64,000 bases of DNA from Bifidobacterium mizhiense (GCF_020884755.1 NZ_BPWE01000001.1:682001-746000), one strand, 5' to 3'. Shown: positions 28,458-38,343, numbered from the stretch's first letter. Notes: generated by a model not told the origin, from the sequence alone. Program-made: numbers and translations.

Positions 28458-29447
28458 TCAACCGATGTCTGTGCGCCGAAAGACCAGGGTTCCCAGAGCA
28501 CAGCACAGGGCCGTCCAGACCACCATGATCAGGCCCGCCTGCCACCAGCTTGGCCACCATCCGATGCCTGCCTCTGACGTCCAACCCAAACCTGAGAGGA
28601 AGGTGCCCAGCAGACTGGCAGGAGTCAGACTGAAGATGGCCTGTAGCCAGTCGGCATGAGGGATCAACCCCCACATGAGGCCCAGAATCAGCGGCAGGAT
28701 CACGGTCAGCCCCAGGAACAGGCCAATCCCGCCGGCCTTGGATCGGCTCAAGGCTCCTAGACCCAGGCCTGTCAAGGCAAAGAGGACCAACACGAGTGGA
28801 CCGCCCAGCAGATCAATCAGCGCCAGCCCAGGCTTGGAGGCCGGCAAGGCACCGGATTTGCCTGACAGAAGCAGGGTTGCCAAGCTCCAGCTGAGCAACA
28901 GGCCCACCTGTGCCGCCAACCAGGTCAACAATGCCAAGGCAAGGCCCTTGGCCATCAGGACCATGCCTCGACGAGGATTGGCCGTCAGCGTGCTCTCAAT
29001 GGTGTCTCCAGAAAACTCACGCGTAAGGACCAGAACCCCCAGAATGCCCGCCACGATCACACCCGGGAAGAGGCCAGAAGCAACGGACAGCCAGAAAACG
29101 TCACTGGTGGCAGACAAGAGGTGGGCTGGGAGGTCATCGATCTGCCGGTCCAGGCCAGCCCAGATCCGGGTCGCACGAGCCATCAGGCCGGTGCTCAAAG
29201 GCTGCAGCAGCATGACGATCAGCAGCAGGGTCCAGGTCGAGCGCAGGGAGAACATCTTGCGCAGCTCCCCCCGGACCGACCCGGAAAGTGTCAGTTGACC
29301 GGACGGACGACGCGAATCCAGGAAGGACAGCCCCGGGGTTCGACGCAACCGGGTAAAGGCGGAACCATGCCGTGGAGTTGCGTAATCAGGTTCTGCGGCT
29401 ACATCTCGGCGACTCCGACGGGCTCGGCGACCGTTTTCGGTACTCAT
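28458..29447 (-). CDS. ABC-2 type transporter permease
   Basis: Membrane permease of 329 aa. A long basic cytoplasmic N terminus (~60 residues, MSTENGRRARRSRRDV...) leads into six hydrophobic segments: one near 72-90, a pair around 120-142, and three or four in the C-terminal half. The loop TREFSGDTIESTLTANPRRGMVLMAKGLAL is typical of ABC-2 permeases that act as exporters or efflux units. It overlaps the ATPase gene by 4 nt (ATGA), so the two products form one transporter. The substrate is unknown; related systems handle antibiotics, lipids or peptides. Confidence 0.82.
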   Translation of the reverse strand: MSTENGRRARRSRRDVAAEPDYATPRHGSAFTRLRRTPGLSFLDSRRPSGQLTLSGSVRGELRKMFSLRSTWTLLLIVMLLQPLSTGLMARATRIWAGLDRQIDDLPAHLLSATSDVFWLSVASGLFPGVIVAGILGVLVLTREFSGDTIESTLTANPRRGMVLMAKGLALALLTWLAAQVGLLLSWSLATLLLSGKSGALPASKPGLALIDLLGGPLVLVLFALTGLGLGALSRSKAGGIGLFLGLTVILPLILGLMWGLIPHADWLQAIFSLTPASLLGTFLSGLGWTSEAGIGWWPSWWQAGLIMVVWTALCCALGTLVFRRTDIG

Positions 29448-30370
29448 GGCCGCACATCCCTTCTGCCGTGGATGACGCTCTTGTAGGCCTGTTCCAGGGA
29501 AACTTCCTCCTGCTGGAACTCATAGAGCACCACACCCTCCTGTGCCAGAATCGAGGCTGTGGAAGCCAGGGGCGCACCCTGGATGCGGAAGCGGGCGGCA
29601 TCCGGCGGACAGTTCTTGTCCGGGGGCAGGCGGGTGATGCTGATTCCGGCAGCCGTGGCCAGGGCGGCCTTTAATTGGTCAGGCTGCGGCGTCACCGCAT
29701 AAATGGAGTCACGGGAGTGTTCGCCGATGAACCGGGCCACGGTCGTTCTCTCAAGGATCCGCCCCTTGGCAATGATGACCAGATCGTCAGCGATTTGCGC
29801 CATCTCGTTAATCTTACGGGAGCTTAGAAGGACTGCCCTGCCCTGTGAGGCAAGACTGCGCCAAATGCCCCTCACCCACTCGCTTCCCTCCGAATCCAAA
29901 CCATCAAGGGGCCCATCCAAAGCCAGGTTGTGCGGGTCGCCCAGAAGGGCTGCAGCCAGGGCCAACCGCTGACTCATCCCCAGAGACAGGGAGCCCATCG
30001 GCCTGTCTGCGATCGATTGCAGGCCGACCATCTCCAGTACCTGGTCCACTCGACGGTGATCAATGCTATTGACCGCAGCCAAGGCCAACAGGTGATCCCT
30101 GGCCTTGCAAACAGAATGGGTCTTGCGCAGATTCAATACCGCCCCCACCGTCCGCATGGGCGATGTGAGCCGGGTGAAAGGATGGCCATCGAACAGGGCC
30201 CTGCCTGCATCAGGGTGAACAAGCCCCAACGCGATGCGCAGAGTGGTCGACTTACCGGCGGCTTTAGGCCCCACAAGCCCAGTCACCCGACCGTCCTTGG
30301 CCGCGAAGGAGACACGGTTCAGTACCTTGTGGGAGCCGTAGCGCTTGGTCAGCGAGTCGATGACAATCAT
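29444..30370 (-). CDS. ABC transporter ATP-binding protein with altered catalytic residues
   Basis: ABC-2-associated ATPase of 308 aa. Walker A is GPKAAGKST (34-42) and the signature is LSLGM (128-132), common in this subfamily. The Walker B glutamate is replaced: the sequence reads LALDGP, with Gly153 where DE is expected. The H-loop histidine is Arg185 (SSRKINEM instead of SSH). Both residues are normally needed for ATP hydrolysis, so the protein may bind ATP but hydrolyse it poorly. The D-loop (GLDSEG) is kept. The start ATG at 30370 has GGAGG 9 nt upstream and overlaps the methyltransferase stop; the 3' end overlaps the permease start. Confidence 0.82.
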   Translation of the reverse strand: MIVIDSLTKRYGSHKVLNRVSFAAKDGRVTGLVGPKAAGKSTTLRIALGLVHPDAGRALFDGHPFTRLTSPMRTVGAVLNLRKTHSVCKARDHLLALAAVNSIDHRRVDQVLEMVGLQSIADRPMGSLSLGMSQRLALAAALLGDPHNLALDGPLDGLDSEGSEWVRGIWRSLASQGRAVLLSSRKINEMAQIADDLVIIAKGRILERTTVARFIGEHSRDSIYAVTPQPDQLKAALATAAGISITRLPPDKNCPPDAARFRIQGAPLASTASILAQEGVVLYEFQQEEVSLEQAYKSVIHGRRDVRP

Positions 30371-31071
30371 GGACCCGCCACCTCCGCATGTTGACTGATC
30401 CAGGAGTGCATGGCCACGGCAGCCGCAGCCCCGGCGTTGATGGAGCGCACCGATCCGAACTGGGAGATGTAAACCACATCGTCCGCCAGCTCCAAGGCCT
30501 TCTCGGACAGTCCAGGTCCCTCGGCGCCGAACATGAGCAGGCAGCGACGGGGAAAGTGATAGGTCTCCATGGGAACGGCCCCGGGGACGTTGTCGATGGC
30601 GATCATACGGGGCATGGACTCCCCCTGGCTGACTGCTTCTTCTCGCAGGGTAGTCGTCATGGTTGCTATGTCGGGATCGTGGACCACGTGCTGATAGAGC
30701 TCGGTCATCAACGAGCCCTTGCGGTTCCATTTGTGAGGTCCGACGATATGGACGCGGCTGGCGGCGAAGGCATTGGCTGTGCGGACCATGGAGCCGATAT
30801 TAAAATCATGGGTCCAATTCTCTACGGCCACCTCGAACTCATGACGACCCCTGCGATCCAAGTCGTCCCGAATGGCCTCGACCTTCCAGTAACGGTATCG
30901 GTCCAGGACGTTGCGCCGATCCCCTTGATCCAGCAGTGTGCGGTCATAGCGCGGATCCGTCGGCAGGGGCTGCCCAAAATGCTCTTCCTGCCAGGGGCCG
31001 ACACCCACCTGTCGGAAGACCGGCTCATCTGAGGCCATGGCCGCTCGGGTCACCGGGTCAGGTTCTCTCAT
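30367..31071 (-). CDS. TrmH/SpoU-family RNA 2'-O-ribose methyltransferase
   Basis: SPOUT-class methyltransferase of 234 aa. The three TrmH motifs are present in order: NIGSMVRTANAF (motif 1), LLMFGAEGPGLSEKAL (motif 2) and ISQFGSVRSINAGAAAAVAMHSW (motif 3), which form the knotted SAM-binding fold. An N-terminal extension of ~85 residues contains PTDPRYDRTLLDQGDRRNVLDRYRYW and may contact RNA. It overlaps its upstream neighbour and the downstream ABC ATPase gene by 4 nt each (ATGA), making it the second gene of a coupled four-gene operon. The target (tRNA or rRNA site) cannot be read from sequence. Confidence 0.88.
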   Translation of the reverse strand: MREPDPVTRAAMASDEPVFRQVGVGPWQEEHFGQPLPTDPRYDRTLLDQGDRRNVLDRYRYWKVEAIRDDLDRRGRHEFEVAVENWTHDFNIGSMVRTANAFAASRVHIVGPHKWNRKGSLMTELYQHVVHDPDIATMTTTLREEAVSQGESMPRMIAIDNVPGAVPMETYHFPRRCLLMFGAEGPGLSEKALELADDVVYISQFGSVRSINAGAAAAVAMHSWISQHAEVAGP

Positions 31072-31745
31072 GATCGCTCCGGGGAATCGTCGGCCGCGCC
31101 GACGAATTGATCCTCCTGGTAGGCGCAGATGAAAGGCAGCCGTTGCCGGGATCCGTCCACCGGATCGACCACCTGAATGCTGCCGTCTGTCCGGCCGCCC
31201 ACCAGCGAGGCGATGGCCAGTGTCTTCGCTCCCTGGCGCTGGATGATCCCGCAGTCAAGATTGAGCTCGTTGTTCTTGTCCAAGGTGACCAGGGATGAAG
31301 TCTGCACGTAGGATTTTCGGCCCAGCCAGGCATCCAATAGGATGACACGCCTGCCCTCGATGGACGGGCCCTTGATGGAGGGGTAGACGAAGTCCATGAC
31401 GAAAGCGTCCAGATCCTGACCACGTGAAGCCGCGGCATGGAGCATGGCATCAGCCAGTGGCACAGCTGCAGCGGTCAGCGCCCCGACCGCATCGAAGTCG
31501 TCGACCGAATATCCTGCATCTTCCAGAGTGTCCAAGAGAACATGACCGGCCAGTTCAGCTCCGCGGTGGTGGAAGGTGACCCCGCTGAGCTCGGTGAAGG
31601 GACGCCCGCCGATCTCCTGGGCAAGGAGCACACGGAGCTGGTCGACAGGCTCAGGCAGGTTCGTTCCGGATTCGCGCCCAATCAGATCCGGCGACCCGGT
31701 GGGTCTGAAGGGTGAACCCTCTTGTCTCTTCGTTGCCTCGTTCAT
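31068..31745 (-). CDS. Phosphoribosyltransferase-like protein lacking the PRPP loop
   Basis: Protein of 225 aa resembling orotate phosphoribosyltransferase in layout: FDAVGALTAAAVPLADAML (84-102), then HAAASRGQDLDAFVMDFV, and a beta strand at 134-138. Where type I enzymes carry the PRPP loop (hydrophobic strand, DD, then T-T-G-G-S/T), this one reads VILLDAWLGRKS (134-145). The catalytic Lys region is also changed. It is therefore probably not an active transferase and may be a binding or regulatory relative. It is the first gene of the overlapping operon with the SpoU methyltransferase and the ABC pair. TAGTCT 7 nt before the ATG suggests a leaderless start. Confidence 0.65.
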   Translation of the reverse strand: MNEATKRQEGSPFRPTGSPDLIGRESGTNLPEPVDQLRVLLAQEIGGRPFTELSGVTFHHRGAELAGHVLLDTLEDAGYSVDDFDAVGALTAAAVPLADAMLHAAASRGQDLDAFVMDFVYPSIKGPSIEGRRVILLDAWLGRKSYVQTSSLVTLDKNNELNLDCGIIQRQGAKTLAIASLVGGRTDGSIQVVDPVDGSRQRLPFICAYQEDQFVGAADDSPERS

Positions 31746-31782
31746 GCTTATCAGACTAGCGCCGGAGGCCCCTAAGCGGTAC

Positions 31783-33135
31783 TCACTGCCCTTGGTCGGA
31801 AAGAACCTCCGGAGCCGTCAGCTCCCTGATGTTGCCCTTATCGGAATCGATCATGTCGACCGAATCGATGACCTTGGCAGGATCCATCTGCTGCAACTTG
31901 CGGGCAGTGACCAGAACCCGCGACTCCAAGGAGGAGGCGAACTTGTTGTAGGCGGTCACCGTTGCAGTGATGGAACGCCCCAGTTTATTGGCCCGATCGC
32001 CTAGAACCACAAAGCGATCATAGAGCTCGTGGGTGAGTGTGAAGAGAGTGCGGGCGTCCTCGGACAGGTTCTGCTGCTGCCAGGCGTAGGCCACCGACTT
32101 GAGCACAGCCCAGAGGGTCACCGGCGAGGTCAGGGCCACCTTTTGGGCAAAGGCATCGTCCATCAGGGTGGGGTCCACCTCCAGGGCGGCCTGCAGAAGA
32201 GAGTCGTTGGGAATGAAGGCCACCACGAAGTCCGGGGCCGTTTCGAAGGCGTTCCAGTACTCCTTGTCGGCCAAGGCCTTGACGTGCTCGCGCAGGGCCC
32301 GGGCATGTGCCTTGAGCAACTCGTCCCGGCGGTGCAACTCGTCATCCGAAGCAGTGTCCGGGATCTCGCAGGCCCGCTGGTAGTCGGAATAGGGGGCCTT
32401 GGCATCAATGGGGATGGTCTTGCCACCGGGCAGGTGGACCACCATGTCGGGACGCAGAACGCGCCCATCCGAGGAGGTGACCACCACCTGGGTGTCGAAA
32501 TCCACATGCTCCAAGAGCCCCGCCGACTCGACGATATTCCTGAGCTGAGCCTCGCCCCAAGCGCCGCGCACCTTGTTGTTGCGCAGGGCCGAAGCCAGGG
32601 AGCTGGTCTCCTTGTCCAACCTCCCCTGCTGCTCACCCAGACTCTTCAGCTGCTGCCCTAGGGAGCCCATCTCCTGCTTGCGGCCCTCCTCGATCTGGGC
32701 CACCTTGTGCTGGAGGGCATCCAGGTTCTTCTGTACAGGAGCCAGGGCCGAGAGCACCTTGCTCTCCTCCTCCAGATTCTGAGCCTGCCTGCGCCGTTTC
32801 TCCTCCTCCTGAGCCTGGGCACGGCGGCGCTCCTGCTCGATTCTGATCTGCTCGGCCTGCTGGGCCTGGGCCAGCTGGGATTTGACAAAGGAAAGCTCGC
32901 GGTTCAGACCATCCACCTTGGTCCGCGCCTCCACCAAGGCCGCCTCGGATCCATGGAGCCGGTCCTGGGCCTGATCCAGCTGCGAGCGCAGCTCATCCAC
33001 CTGGCTATCAGACCCCATGCCGACGGCTCTACGGCCCTGGGTGCGACCCAGCACATACCCGGCCAACCCTCCCAGAACCATACCGATCAGCAGGAGAAGC
33101 ACCACCATGACCACCGATGACGTAGAATCGAACAT
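31783..33135 (-). CDS. rmuC: DNA recombination protein RmuC
   Basis: RmuC-family protein of 450 aa, linked in other bacteria to limiting DNA inversions at short repeats. An N-terminal membrane helix (~residues 8-29) is followed by a long coiled coil (~40-180, rich in Gln, Glu and Arg: EQIRIEQERRRAQAQEEEKRRRQ). The nuclease-like RmuC domain then contains KVRGAWGEAQLRNIVE, LRPDMVVHLPGGKTIPIDAKAPYSDY and the family segment FVVAFIPNDSLLQAALEVDPTLMDDAFAQKV. The start at 33135 is chosen for the membrane helix; its ribosome site is weak. It is divergent from the pseudo-P-type ATPase gene. Confidence 0.92.
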   Translation of the reverse strand: MFDSTSSVVMVVLLLLIGMVLGGLAGYVLGRTQGRRAVGMGSDSQVDELRSQLDQAQDRLHGSEAALVEARTKVDGLNRELSFVKSQLAQAQQAEQIRIEQERRRAQAQEEEKRRRQAQNLEEESKVLSALAPVQKNLDALQHKVAQIEEGRKQEMGSLGQQLKSLGEQQGRLDKETSSLASALRNNKVRGAWGEAQLRNIVESAGLLEHVDFDTQVVVTSSDGRVLRPDMVVHLPGGKTIPIDAKAPYSDYQRACEIPDTASDDELHRRDELLKAHARALREHVKALADKEYWNAFETAPDFVVAFIPNDSLLQAALEVDPTLMDDAFAQKVALTSPVTLWAVLKSVAYAWQQQNLSEDARTLFTLTHELYDRFVVLGDRANKLGRSITATVTAYNKFASSLESRVLVTARKLQQMDPAKVIDSVDMIDSDKGNIRELTAPEVLSDQGQ

Positions 33136-33311
33136 ATGTTCTAGTAAACCCCCAACGTTGGACCCCAAGGCTGTGTCGGCTCGACAGGCTGTCGACGGTA
33201 GTTCGAAAATTCGTTTTTTCCGCAAGGAATCGGCCTTGAAGCCAGTGCCAAGCCGCGACGACGGGCAGAATAGAGAATATCAAGGGGTTGGAGCAAGACC
33301 GAAGGAGATCC

Positions 33312-35375
33312 GTGGGTATCGATATCTTCCTGGCGATAGCCGATCTGGTCGTGGCCTGTGCGGTCACCTGGCTGATCATCTGGTACTTCCTCATGCCGTC
33401 GGCTCATGTCCGTGACCAGGATGTAGGCGCGGGCTCTCCAGCTAACCGTCCCTGGCACGATCCCGAGGATTGGGGCCGGTGGGGGGCCGATCTGGACTCC
33501 CGCAGTCATCGTCTGCTCAGGCCGACCATCGTCAGCGCCCTGCTCACCGCGCCCGTCCTGGTTCTGGATCTGTTCGATCGTTTCGGCCCTGATTTACTAC
33601 CCTCTTGGCTGACCAGCCCTTGGGTGCAGGCTATTCTGATAACCCCAGTCATGTTTTACTGCGGCCGGGGAATACTCATTGACGGTTGGAAGGCCATGAC
33701 CGAGCACCGCTGCAGCCCCGACCTCCTTGCCATGCTGGCCACAAGCCTGGCCTACCTGTATAGCCTGGTCACCTGTCTGGCCGGATCCCAGCTGCCGGAA
33801 GGCTCCCGATCCCCCTACTTTGATCTGGTCGGCGTGGTCATCACCCTCCTCTTGCTTGCTCGGGTCATCGGAACCAGAATGGAAGCCTCCCTGGTAGCAT
33901 CGTTGAACCACCTGACGGAGATCCGCCCAGATTCAGGCCTGGTGGCCGATCCCGAGCATCCGCAGTCAGTCCCCGCCCAGATCCTTGCACGTGACCGGAT
34001 TCGCCCAGGCGATCTGCTTCTGATCCGCACAGGCGAACGGCCCGCTGCTGACGGAGTTGTGGAATCCGGGTCGGCCCTGGTGGACGACAGCGAGCTGACA
34101 GGCGGCGACAGACCCCGGCCATGCGGGCCCGGCGACCGGATCCTGGCCTCCAGCAAGATTCTGGAAGGTCGCCTGTCCATCCGCGTTGATGCCGTCGGCG
34201 ACAACACCTACGCAGCCAGGCTCGCAAAGATCATCCCCCAGGCCCTGGTCGAACGATCCCCCGACATGCGCAGGATGGATCGGATTGTCCACACAGCCAT
34301 CGCCATGATCATGATCCTGGCCGTCTGGGTCTTCATGCTCTGGCTCATGCTGGGACCGCAACCCCACCTGGCCCACGCTGTAGGCAATGCCGTCTGCGTA
34401 CTGACCATCGCCTGCCCCGCTGTCGCAGCCATGACCATCCCCATGGCCTTCCGAACCAGCCTGGAGACGGGCCTGGCCCACGGTCTGCTCTTCACCTCGC
34501 CACGAGCCATGAACCGCCTGGGCCGGGTGCGGACCCTGATTCTGGACGACTCCTCTCTGTTGGACCCCGATGACTCAGAAGGCCAGGGCGTCCACGCGGA
34601 ATCCTTGACCCGAACCGCTACCCATCTACGCACCCTGCGGGTGAGCAGCCTGATCCTGGATGGAAGCCGCCAGCCTGACGACAGGATTGAGCGTGCAGCC
34701 CGTCAGGCGGGCGTGGATATGTTGATCACCCAGCTGACTCCTAAGCGCAAACGCGAGTGCATGGATAGGCTCAACCACGACCTGACCCGAACCAGCAGGG
34801 GCGTTCCGGCGGATCGGACGGGTCAAAACGCCACCTCCAGCCGGGAACGGGGCCGAACCAGCCTAGTGGCTTTGGCTGCTGCGACAACCGCTGACCACGA
34901 GCTGACAGACAAGGCCCGAGTAAGCATCGCTCTGGGTCCACAGCTTAAAGCAGCCACGGACAGTACAGACCCGATGCAACCGGATCTCGTCCTGCACCAG
35001 GGCGACCTAGACGGAACCGGCAGGGCCATAGAGCTGAGCCGAGCCACAACCCAGGTCATCAGGCAGAACCTGACCTGGTCCACTGTCTATAACATCATCG
35101 CCCTGATCGTCGCCACCGGAATTTGCCAACCCTTCCTTGGTTGGATGCTCAACCCCATGATCGCGGCAGTAACAGGAGCCCTGTCCACCATTCTGGCCAT
35201 GCTCAACGTTCGTCGCCTGCACCGGCTGCGGCACCTGCGTCGTCGCTGGCTGCACCTTGCCCTGATCGACACGGACCAACTTCCGACAGTTGCGGCACGG
35301 CGCCCCCAAGTCATCGTCGACAGCCAGTGGGAATCCATGCAAGAGGGCCGGGATCCGGCGACCGCTATGGACTGA
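33312..35375 (+). CDS. P-type ATPase-like membrane protein with all catalytic motifs lost
   Basis: Long intact frame (687 aa) with the layout of a P1B-type metal ATPase: paired N-terminal membrane helices, an actuator-like domain, the helix pair around ACPAVAA, a shrunken cytoplasmic P/N region and two C-terminal helices. Every active motif is altered: TGES reads LTGGD (~264), the CPC metal site reads ACPAVA (~367), the phosphorylation motif DKTGT reads DDSSLLD (~413), and GDGxND reads AAATTADHE. The N-domain is also much shorter than usual. Open for 2 kb without frameshift, it looks like a maintained pseudoenzyme. The start GTG 33312 has AAGGAG just upstream. Function is unknown; scaffold or binding roles are possible. 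Confidence 0.75.
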   Translation: MGIDIFLAIADLVVACAVTWLIIWYFLMPSAHVRDQDVGAGSPANRPWHDPEDWGRWGADLDSRSHRLLRPTIVSALLTAPVLVLDLFDRFGPDLLPSWLTSPWVQAILITPVMFYCGRGILIDGWKAMTEHRCSPDLLAMLATSLAYLYSLVTCLAGSQLPEGSRSPYFDLVGVVITLLLLARVIGTRMEASLVASLNHLTEIRPDSGLVADPEHPQSVPAQILARDRIRPGDLLLIRTGERPAADGVVESGSALVDDSELTGGDRPRPCGPGDRILASSKILEGRLSIRVDAVGDNTYAARLAKIIPQALVERSPDMRRMDRIVHTAIAMIMILAVWVFMLWLMLGPQPHLAHAVGNAVCVLTIACPAVAAMTIPMAFRTSLETGLAHGLLFTSPRAMNRLGRVRTLILDDSSLLDPDDSEGQGVHAESLTRTATHLRTLRVSSLILDGSRQPDDRIERAARQAGVDMLITQLTPKRKRECMDRLNHDLTRTSRGVPADRTGQNATSSRERGRTSLVALAAATTADHELTDKARVSIALGPQLKAATDSTDPMQPDLVLHQGDLDGTGRAIELSRATTQVIRQNLTWSTVYNIIALIVATGICQPFLGWMLNPMIAAVTGALSTILAMLNVRRLHRLRHLRRRWLHLALIDTDQLPTVAARRPQVIVDSQWESMQEGRDPATAMD

Positions 35376-35405
35376 ATTTATAGAGCACAGTAGGTGATAC
35401 CAAAA

Positions 35406-35441
35406 GGGTCGGCACCCGGGGGTGATCCCGGGTGCCGACCC
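35406..35441. terminator. Strong bidirectional terminator between P-type ATPase-like gene and clpB
   Basis: A 15-bp perfect stem (GGGTCGGCACCCGGG / CCCGGGTGCCGACCC) with a 6-nt loop lies between convergent genes. On the minus strand it is followed directly by TTTT, so it mainly ends clpB. Confidence 0.92.
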
Positions 35442-35450
35442 TCATTGATC

Positions 35451-38234
35451 TCAGCGAGACTGGGCCTGACCCTGATCGTCGCCACGAGCGGCATGACGGC
35501 CACGGCCACCATCGCGTCCGCCATCGCCGGCATCAGCATCGGTATCGCCATCAGCCGTCACATCGTCGACCGTGACCGAGTCATCGACCAGATTCTCAGT
35601 GGGCCAAGCGGTCAACTCCAAATGGTCGCCACCGGTCTGATCCACCAGGACCGTATCGCCATCGTGGACCTTGCCAGCCAACAGCATCCTGGCCAGCTGA
35701 TCGCCCACCTCGGTCTGCACCAGCCGACGCAGCGGCCGAGCGCCGAAGGCCGGGTCATAACCCATGTTGGCCAGCCACTCCCGGGCGGAGTCGGTGACAT
35801 CCAGGGTGATGCGCCGGTCGGTCAGCCGCTGGGCCACCTGCTTGACCTGGATGTTCACAATGGAACCCAGCTCGTCGCGGGTCAGCGGATGGAAGATGAC
35901 CAGATCGTCCAACCGGTTGATGAACTCGGGCTTGAAGTTGGCCTGCACAGCATCCATGACGGCCTTGCGCTTGCCCTCCTCGTCCAGGTCGTCCCGGACC
36001 AGGAACTGCGAGCCCAGGTTGGAGGTCATGATCAGGATGGTATTCTTGAAGTCCACCGTCCTGCCCTGGCCATCAGTCAGCCGACCGTCATCCAGAACCT
36101 GCAGGAGCAGGTCGAAGACCTCAGGGTTGGCCTTCTCCACCTCGTCGAAGAGGACCACCGAGTAGGGACGCCGACGCACGGCCTCGGTCAGCTGGCCGCC
36201 CTCCTCATAGCCCACATAGCCTGGGGCAGCGCCGATCAGACGAGAGACCGAGGCCTTCTCCATGTACTCTGACATGTCGATGCGGACCATGGCCTTCTCG
36301 TCGTCGAAGAGGAAGTCGGCCAGAGCCTTGGCCAGCTCCGTCTTGCCCACGCCGGTGGGGCCCAGGAACATGAAGGATCCAGTGGGCCTGTCGGGGTCGG
36401 CGATGCCGGCACGCGAGCGCCGGACCGCGTCGGATACCGCATGGATGGCCTCTTGCTGGCCGACCACCCGCTTGCCCAGGTAGTCCTCCATATGCAGGAG
36501 CTTCTCGTTCTCGCCCTCCATGAGCCGTCCCACAGGGATGCCGGTCCAGTCAGAGACGATCTCCGCCACGGAATCCGCATCAACGTGGTCAGGAACCATG
36601 GGCTCCTGAGCCGGACCTCCGGCGATGTCAGCCCCATCAGGACCCGCATCATTGGCGGCGTTCTTGGCCTGCTCGGCGGCGTTCTCCGCCTGGGCCAGCT
36701 GCTTACGAATGCCAGGGATCTCCCCGTAGAGGATGCGGGAGGCCTTCTCCAGGTCGCCCTCACGAGTGGCCTTATCGGCCTCGACCCGCTTCGCGTCCAG
36801 CTGAGCACGCAGGTCGCCGACCTTGTTGTGGCCGGCCTTCTCGTTCTCCCAACGGGCCTTGAGGCCGCCCAGCTTCTCACGGGAGTCCGCCAGTTCGGCC
36901 TGCAGCTTGCTCAGACGGTCCTTGGAGGCCGGGTCATCAGCCTTCTTCAGCTGCATCTCCTCCATCTCCAGACGGGTGACGCGGCGTTGAAGCTCGTCGA
37001 TCTCCTCAGGCTGGGAGTCCAGCTCCATCCGCAGATGGGCAGCGGCCTCGTCAACCAGGTCGATGGCCTTGTCCGGCAACTGACGACCAGAAATGTACCG
37101 GTTGGACAGCGTAGCTGCCGCTACCAGGGCATCATCCCCGATGGTCACCTTGTGGTGAGCCTCGTAACGCTGCTTGAGACCACGTAGGATGGCCACGGTG
37201 TCCTCCACGGAGGGCTCACCCACGAAGACCTGCTGGAAGCGGCGCTCCAGAGCCGGGTCCTTCTCGATGTTCTCCCGGTACTCGTCCAGGGTGGTGGCGC
37301 CGATCAGGCGCAGTTCACCCCTGGCCAACATGGGCTTGAGCATGTTGCCCGCGTCCATAGACCCCTCGGCGGCACCAGCACCGACGATGGTGTGGATCTC
37401 GTCAATGAAGGTGATGACCTGACCGTTGGCGCTCTTAATCTCATTGAGAACGGCCTTGAGGCGCTCCTCGAATTCGCCACGGTACTTGCTGCCAGCCACC
37501 ATGGAGCTCAGATCAAGGGAGATCAGTCTCTTGCCCTGCAGGGTGGTGGGCACATCACCGGCTACGATACGTTCGGCCAGCCCCTCGACCACGGCCGTCT
37601 TGCCCACGCCGGGCTCGCCGATGAGAACAGGGTTGTTCTTGGTGCGCCGCGACAGGATCTGCATGACACGACGAATCTCCTGATCCCTGCCGATGACCGG
37701 GTCCAGCTTACCCTCCTTGGCCTGAGCAGTCAGATCGGTGGAGTACTTCTCCAGGGCCTTGTAGGTGCCCTCGGCATCGGGGCTGGTCACCTTGGCGCCG
37801 CCGCGCACCTGGGGCACGGCCCTGCGCAGGGTATCGGCCTGCAGACCGTTCCGATTCAAAATATCGGCGGCCTGCGAGGGCCCCTGGGCGATAGCGATAA
37901 GCAGATGCTCGGTGGAGACGTACTCATCCCCCATGGCCTGCATTTCCTTCTCAGCTTGGGCCAGGGCCATGCTGAGTTGACGGCTGGCATCGGGCTGTGA
38001 GGCCGTGGATCCGCTGGCTGACGGCAGAGCCACCAGGGCCTGACGGACTTCGGCGCCGACCCGTTGGCTGTCACCACCGGCCGCTTGGATCAGCCCAGGC
38101 ACCACACCGGACTGCTGACGCAGCAGAGAGTCCAGCAGGTGGAGCACATCCACCTGGGGGTTGCCGGCCGCCGAGGCCGACTGGATAGCATCGCCTATGG
38201 CCTGCTGAGCCATCGTGGTGAAGTTTTCGTTCAT
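35451..38234 (-). CDS. clpB: ATP-dependent disaggregase ClpB
   Basis: Hsp100 chaperone of 927 aa that extracts proteins from aggregates with DnaK. The N domain ([20 protein letters not shown]...) is followed by NBD1 with Walker A GEPGVGKT (206-213), the coiled-coil M domain (~400-540) that marks ClpB rather than ClpA/C, and NBD2 with [19 protein letters not shown]. The C-terminal ~45 residues, rich in Asp, Gly and Arg, extend beyond the usual ClpB end. The ATG at 38234 has GGAGG 7 nt upstream. A HAIR element ~110 bp upstream predicts repression by HspR and heat induction. Confidence 0.97.
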   Translation of the reverse strand: MNENFTTMAQQAIGDAIQSASAAGNPQVDVLHLLDSLLRQQSGVVPGLIQAAGGDSQRVGAEVRQALVALPSASGSTASQPDASRQLSMALAQAEKEMQAMGDEYVSTEHLLIAIAQGPSQAADILNRNGLQADTLRRAVPQVRGGAKVTSPDAEGTYKALEKYSTDLTAQAKEGKLDPVIGRDQEIRRVMQILSRRTKNNPVLIGEPGVGKTAVVEGLAERIVAGDVPTTLQGKRLISLDLSSMVAGSKYRGEFEERLKAVLNEIKSANGQVITFIDEIHTIVGAGAAEGSMDAGNMLKPMLARGELRLIGATTLDEYRENIEKDPALERRFQQVFVGEPSVEDTVAILRGLKQRYEAHHKVTIGDDALVAAATLSNRYISGRQLPDKAIDLVDEAAAHLRMELDSQPEEIDELQRRVTRLEMEEMQLKKADDPASKDRLSKLQAELADSREKLGGLKARWENEKAGHNKVGDLRAQLDAKRVEADKATREGDLEKASRILYGEIPGIRKQLAQAENAAEQAKNAANDAGPDGADIAGGPAQEPMVPDHVDADSVAEIVSDWTGIPVGRLMEGENEKLLHMEDYLGKRVVGQQEAIHAVSDAVRRSRAGIADPDRPTGSFMFLGPTGVGKTELAKALADFLFDDEKAMVRIDMSEYMEKASVSRLIGAAPGYVGYEEGGQLTEAVRRRPYSVVLFDEVEKANPEVFDLLLQVLDDGRLTDGQGRTVDFKNTILIMTSNLGSQFLVRDDLDEEGKRKAVMDAVQANFKPEFINRLDDLVIFHPLTRDELGSIVNIQVKQVAQRLTDRRITLDVTDSAREWLANMGYDPAFGARPLRRLVQTEVGDQLARMLLAGKVHDGDTVLVDQTGGDHLELTAWPTENLVDDSVTVDDVTADGDTDADAGDGGRDGGRGRHAARGDDQGQAQSR

Positions 38235-38343
38235 AGAGCATCCTCCAACATTCTTCGGCGGGGCCAGCCGAACCACTCGACCAGACCCCGTCACGGGTTC
38301 ATCTGTTTTCTACAACAGCGAAAGGAGGATGCCTATTCCCAAA

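Noticed and set aside
33312-35375. Calling the P-type ATPase-like gene a working metal pump or a frameshifted pseudogene
   Set aside because: The phosphorylation, TGE, CPC and GDGxND motifs are all gone, so it cannot be a normal pump; yet the frame is intact over 2 kb, so it is not a broken gene.
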